Positions 61,460 to 64,000 of a stretch of 64,000 bases of DNA are shown piece after piece. The stretch spans positions 4,682,763 to 4,746,762 of the forward strand of contig JAQFVV010000031.1 of assembly GCA_028023455.1 (NCBI GenBank), in the 5' to 3' direction. This DNA comes from Epiperipatus broadwayi (taxonomy: Eukaryota > Onychophora > Udeonychophora > Euonychophora > Peripatidae). The notes under the pieces were generated by a model that searched no databases, was not told the DNA's origin, and saw nothing but the letters and a program-made list of their open reading frames with translations. Position numbers and translations under genes: made by a program. The stretch's first letter is position 1; every line of letters starts with the position of its first letter.

Positions 61460-64000
61460 CTGGAAAAAACAAAAAAAAACAATGCATAATGGGAAATATA
61501 TTGAATCAAACATCAGGTGATTAATTGGGTATAAAATCTGAGTTTTGGAAAAACTAAACAGTCTACACAAATTTTTATTATATTCAGGATGTAAGCAGGC
61601 CAAAACTTTTAAAAACCATTTTTGTTGCCATCTACATTATAATCAGCTAAGCTAAACAATTAAGCATTTTGCCTTTACTGGTTAAAAATGATTTCTTCTC
61701 ATTGTACTAGGGAAAATACGAACAACATATAAACCAGAAACCATCATTAGTAAATTCATTAATTCTTTATTTCAAGAAACCTTATTTATTATAGTCAATT
61801 GTTATTGGAAAATAGATAAATTGACATAAAGAATGCTGTCTCACTACTTTAATAATAAATTACTTGACTTTTTCAATTGGAAATAATAGTAAATAGCTGA
61901 TATAACTGGAAAATTATATTGATTAAACTTCAAATAAATTGCTGATGTTTATTTTCAAATTATTATAAAAATAATTACGTTTTTACTACAAGAAAGAATG
62001 CATATTCGTCTCAATGTTGTGAATTTATCTCGTCTTTAATTATAGAAGGAAAAAATTAAATAATAATTTTTCAATTCAAATATGCCTTCATAAATTTCAA
62101 TTGGAGAAACGCTGAATTTTGATTCAAAATTTAATGAGAATCGCTTTGTTATGTATAATAAACTATTATCTTAAGAAATGTATTACAAATTATCAACGAT
62201 AAATATTTAAATATGATTCAATGGATCGTGAAAGCTAAATATTTAAATGCTACCCCTAAATTATGGATTACAAAGCAAATATTAAATATGATAAACGTTA
62301 AATTTATAAGCAATCTTAAAATGAAATAACTTATAAATGAAGTTATTAATCTTGATATTATGCCCTAGCAAGGATTATATTACAAAATGAAATTAATTAT
62401 ACTTTAAATCATCAATGATACTGTTATTTTAAAAGTTTTTGGAAATTTCCCAAAAATTTTGAAATATTTTTCAAGCATCAATATTTCATTGGGATAAATT
62501 TTAAATAATCATAAACCATTGGAAGATTATTTAAAGCATTTTCTCATAATTGCTTCTTTCTTAGTTAGTTAATATTGTTATTATTATTTCTCAGATATTA
62601 TTATACTCATGCACAGACAATATTTTTATTTAATATTATTATTAGTGATATTGAATGGAATTAAATGTGATTTATCTTAAGTTTAGCTTGTATTAATATA
62701 AGTAACTATTAAAATTATATAAATGGGCCATATTGCAATTATTATATGTTTTATGTGTTCTTACTTTCAACTTCAAAGTTAAATGGAGTCAATCATCTTT
62801 ATTTAGATAAGTAGATCTGCAAGAAATAATTTATGCATCACTTTTATATGTTAGCATTAATATTTCAAATGTTATAAAGAGCATAACAAGGCATCCTAAT
62901 AATCTAGTTATATATTTTCTTAGTACAGTACTACTCCTAATATTTAAGCTATCAAGTGAATCCAATAAAGGATTTTGAGGCAATAAATAAGCCTAATGTG
63001 GTAAATATTATTTAGATATATTAAGCAAAGATTGTATTTGCTTCTCTTAAAAAAGTGAAAACTTCTCTTAAATTATTGAGTTGGGTTAATTAACAATTGA
63101 TTAGTTGTGAAAACAAACTAATTAATGACCACACAGAGCATTTATCATTAATGATTATGATGATGATTATTATCCTTCAGTATTTAAATTGAGGATCATT
63201 TTGAAATAATAAACAATCTATTCCTATTTAATGTTAGTGTCTTCACAACATTGCTTGATAATAAATACACTTTTCATATCCCAAGTTCAGATTAGATTTA
63301 GAAAATAAATATTTATATTTATTAAACATTTTATATAATTTTTGTTGTTATTAATCGTTTTTATTATTTATTTTATGTAATAAAGCAATTGTTAATTTTT
63401 TAATATTTCTCTTTTGTCATTATTAAAAAAGCATCACCACTGCATATTTATGATAAAGGTCATATTTGAGATATTAGATTACATATATATTATTATTGTT
63501 TTTATACTATCTGAAATACAAAGGTATTGGGTAAGATCGTGTATATAAAATCTCTTTTACATTATTGTATCCTAAAATGCATAAACACAGTTTACATCCA
63601 TGCATTTATTTTCCTATTTTATATAACACTGATATAAATCATTAATCAACTTTATATATTTAAAATTGCTAGCCTTAGTTTTTAAACAGAGATTAAGTTA
63701 TTTTTGATTGGTTTCTATAGTAAGAAACATTATATTTGCAAAATATTATTCATTATTAAGAGTAACATATATTGTTGAATAACCCTGATAAATTTATTTA
63801 TTATTTTATTACATATATTAATGAATAACCCTGAAAAATTAATTTAAATGTTATTAAATATTATTAAAGTATAGAATAGTTTTAGCTTATGCAGAAATAC
63901 AGAAAACTAGTATATATTGCAAAGTATATATTACATTAGACTTGCTCGCACCTCCACAATTATCGACCACACCAACTCAACCAACTTTTGGTTTCTAATT
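61460..64000. other. Unassigned AT-rich DNA
   Basis: No exon, RNA gene or complete mobile element recognised to the end of the window. Confidence 0.4.

Overview
The window is very AT-rich, intron- and repeat-dominated metazoan nuclear DNA, most likely from an invertebrate. Spliced exons with consensus splice sites, poly(A) signals, tRNA-derived SINEs, LTR and non-LTR retrotransposons and hAT, Merlin and Tc1/mariner/pogo-type DNA elements all point that way. There are no operons, bacterial promoters, rRNAs or CRISPR arrays. I cannot name the species from the sequence.

Only one host gene type is recognisable: p24/TMED (emp24/gp25L) cargo receptors of the early secretory pathway. A plus-strand copy contributes its last exon (1699-1926; its upstream exons lie before the window). 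A second, minus-strand copy contributes a GOLD-domain exon (56355-56213) and its last exon (34823-34602), joined by a 21.4 kb intron, with one weaker candidate exon further upstream (61459-61420). The two genes converge tail to tail. Their last exons have the same length class, the same entering phase (0) and the same coiled-coil / membrane span / short cytosolic tail layout, so they look like an inverted duplicate pair.

Mobile DNA fills most of the rest. 1-9 kb: a foldback element, a tRNA-Gly-derived mini-SINE, the TMED exon, another hairpin element, and a decayed 5.5 kb L1/Tx1-like non-LTR element (minus strand) sitting in an (ATT)n microsatellite. 10.4-20.9 kb: a 7.8 kb LTR element with unusually long LTRs (about 2.65 kb each) and one gag-like reading frame, bracketed by nested inverted duplications. 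20.9-34 kb: mostly unassigned DNA with hairpins and one copy of a Tigger-like TIR element. 34.6-56.4 kb (the large TMED intron): a decayed Merlin transposon, several foldbacks, the second Tigger-like element, a hAT element with intact ends, a 281 bp (AAT)n array, an RTE tail, a minisatellite, a gag relic and a SINE. 57.7-60.1 kb: a young Ty3-type LTR element with 5 bp target duplication, PBS and polypurine tract, carrying gag and a coiled-coil region but no pol. 60.1-64 kb is nearly featureless.

No new multi-gene system is visible. The most notable signals are the convergent TMED pair, the two non-autonomous LTR elements with unusual cargo, the very short tRNA-Gly SINE family and the high density of long inverted repeats. 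G+C content and divergences were judged by eye, not computed.
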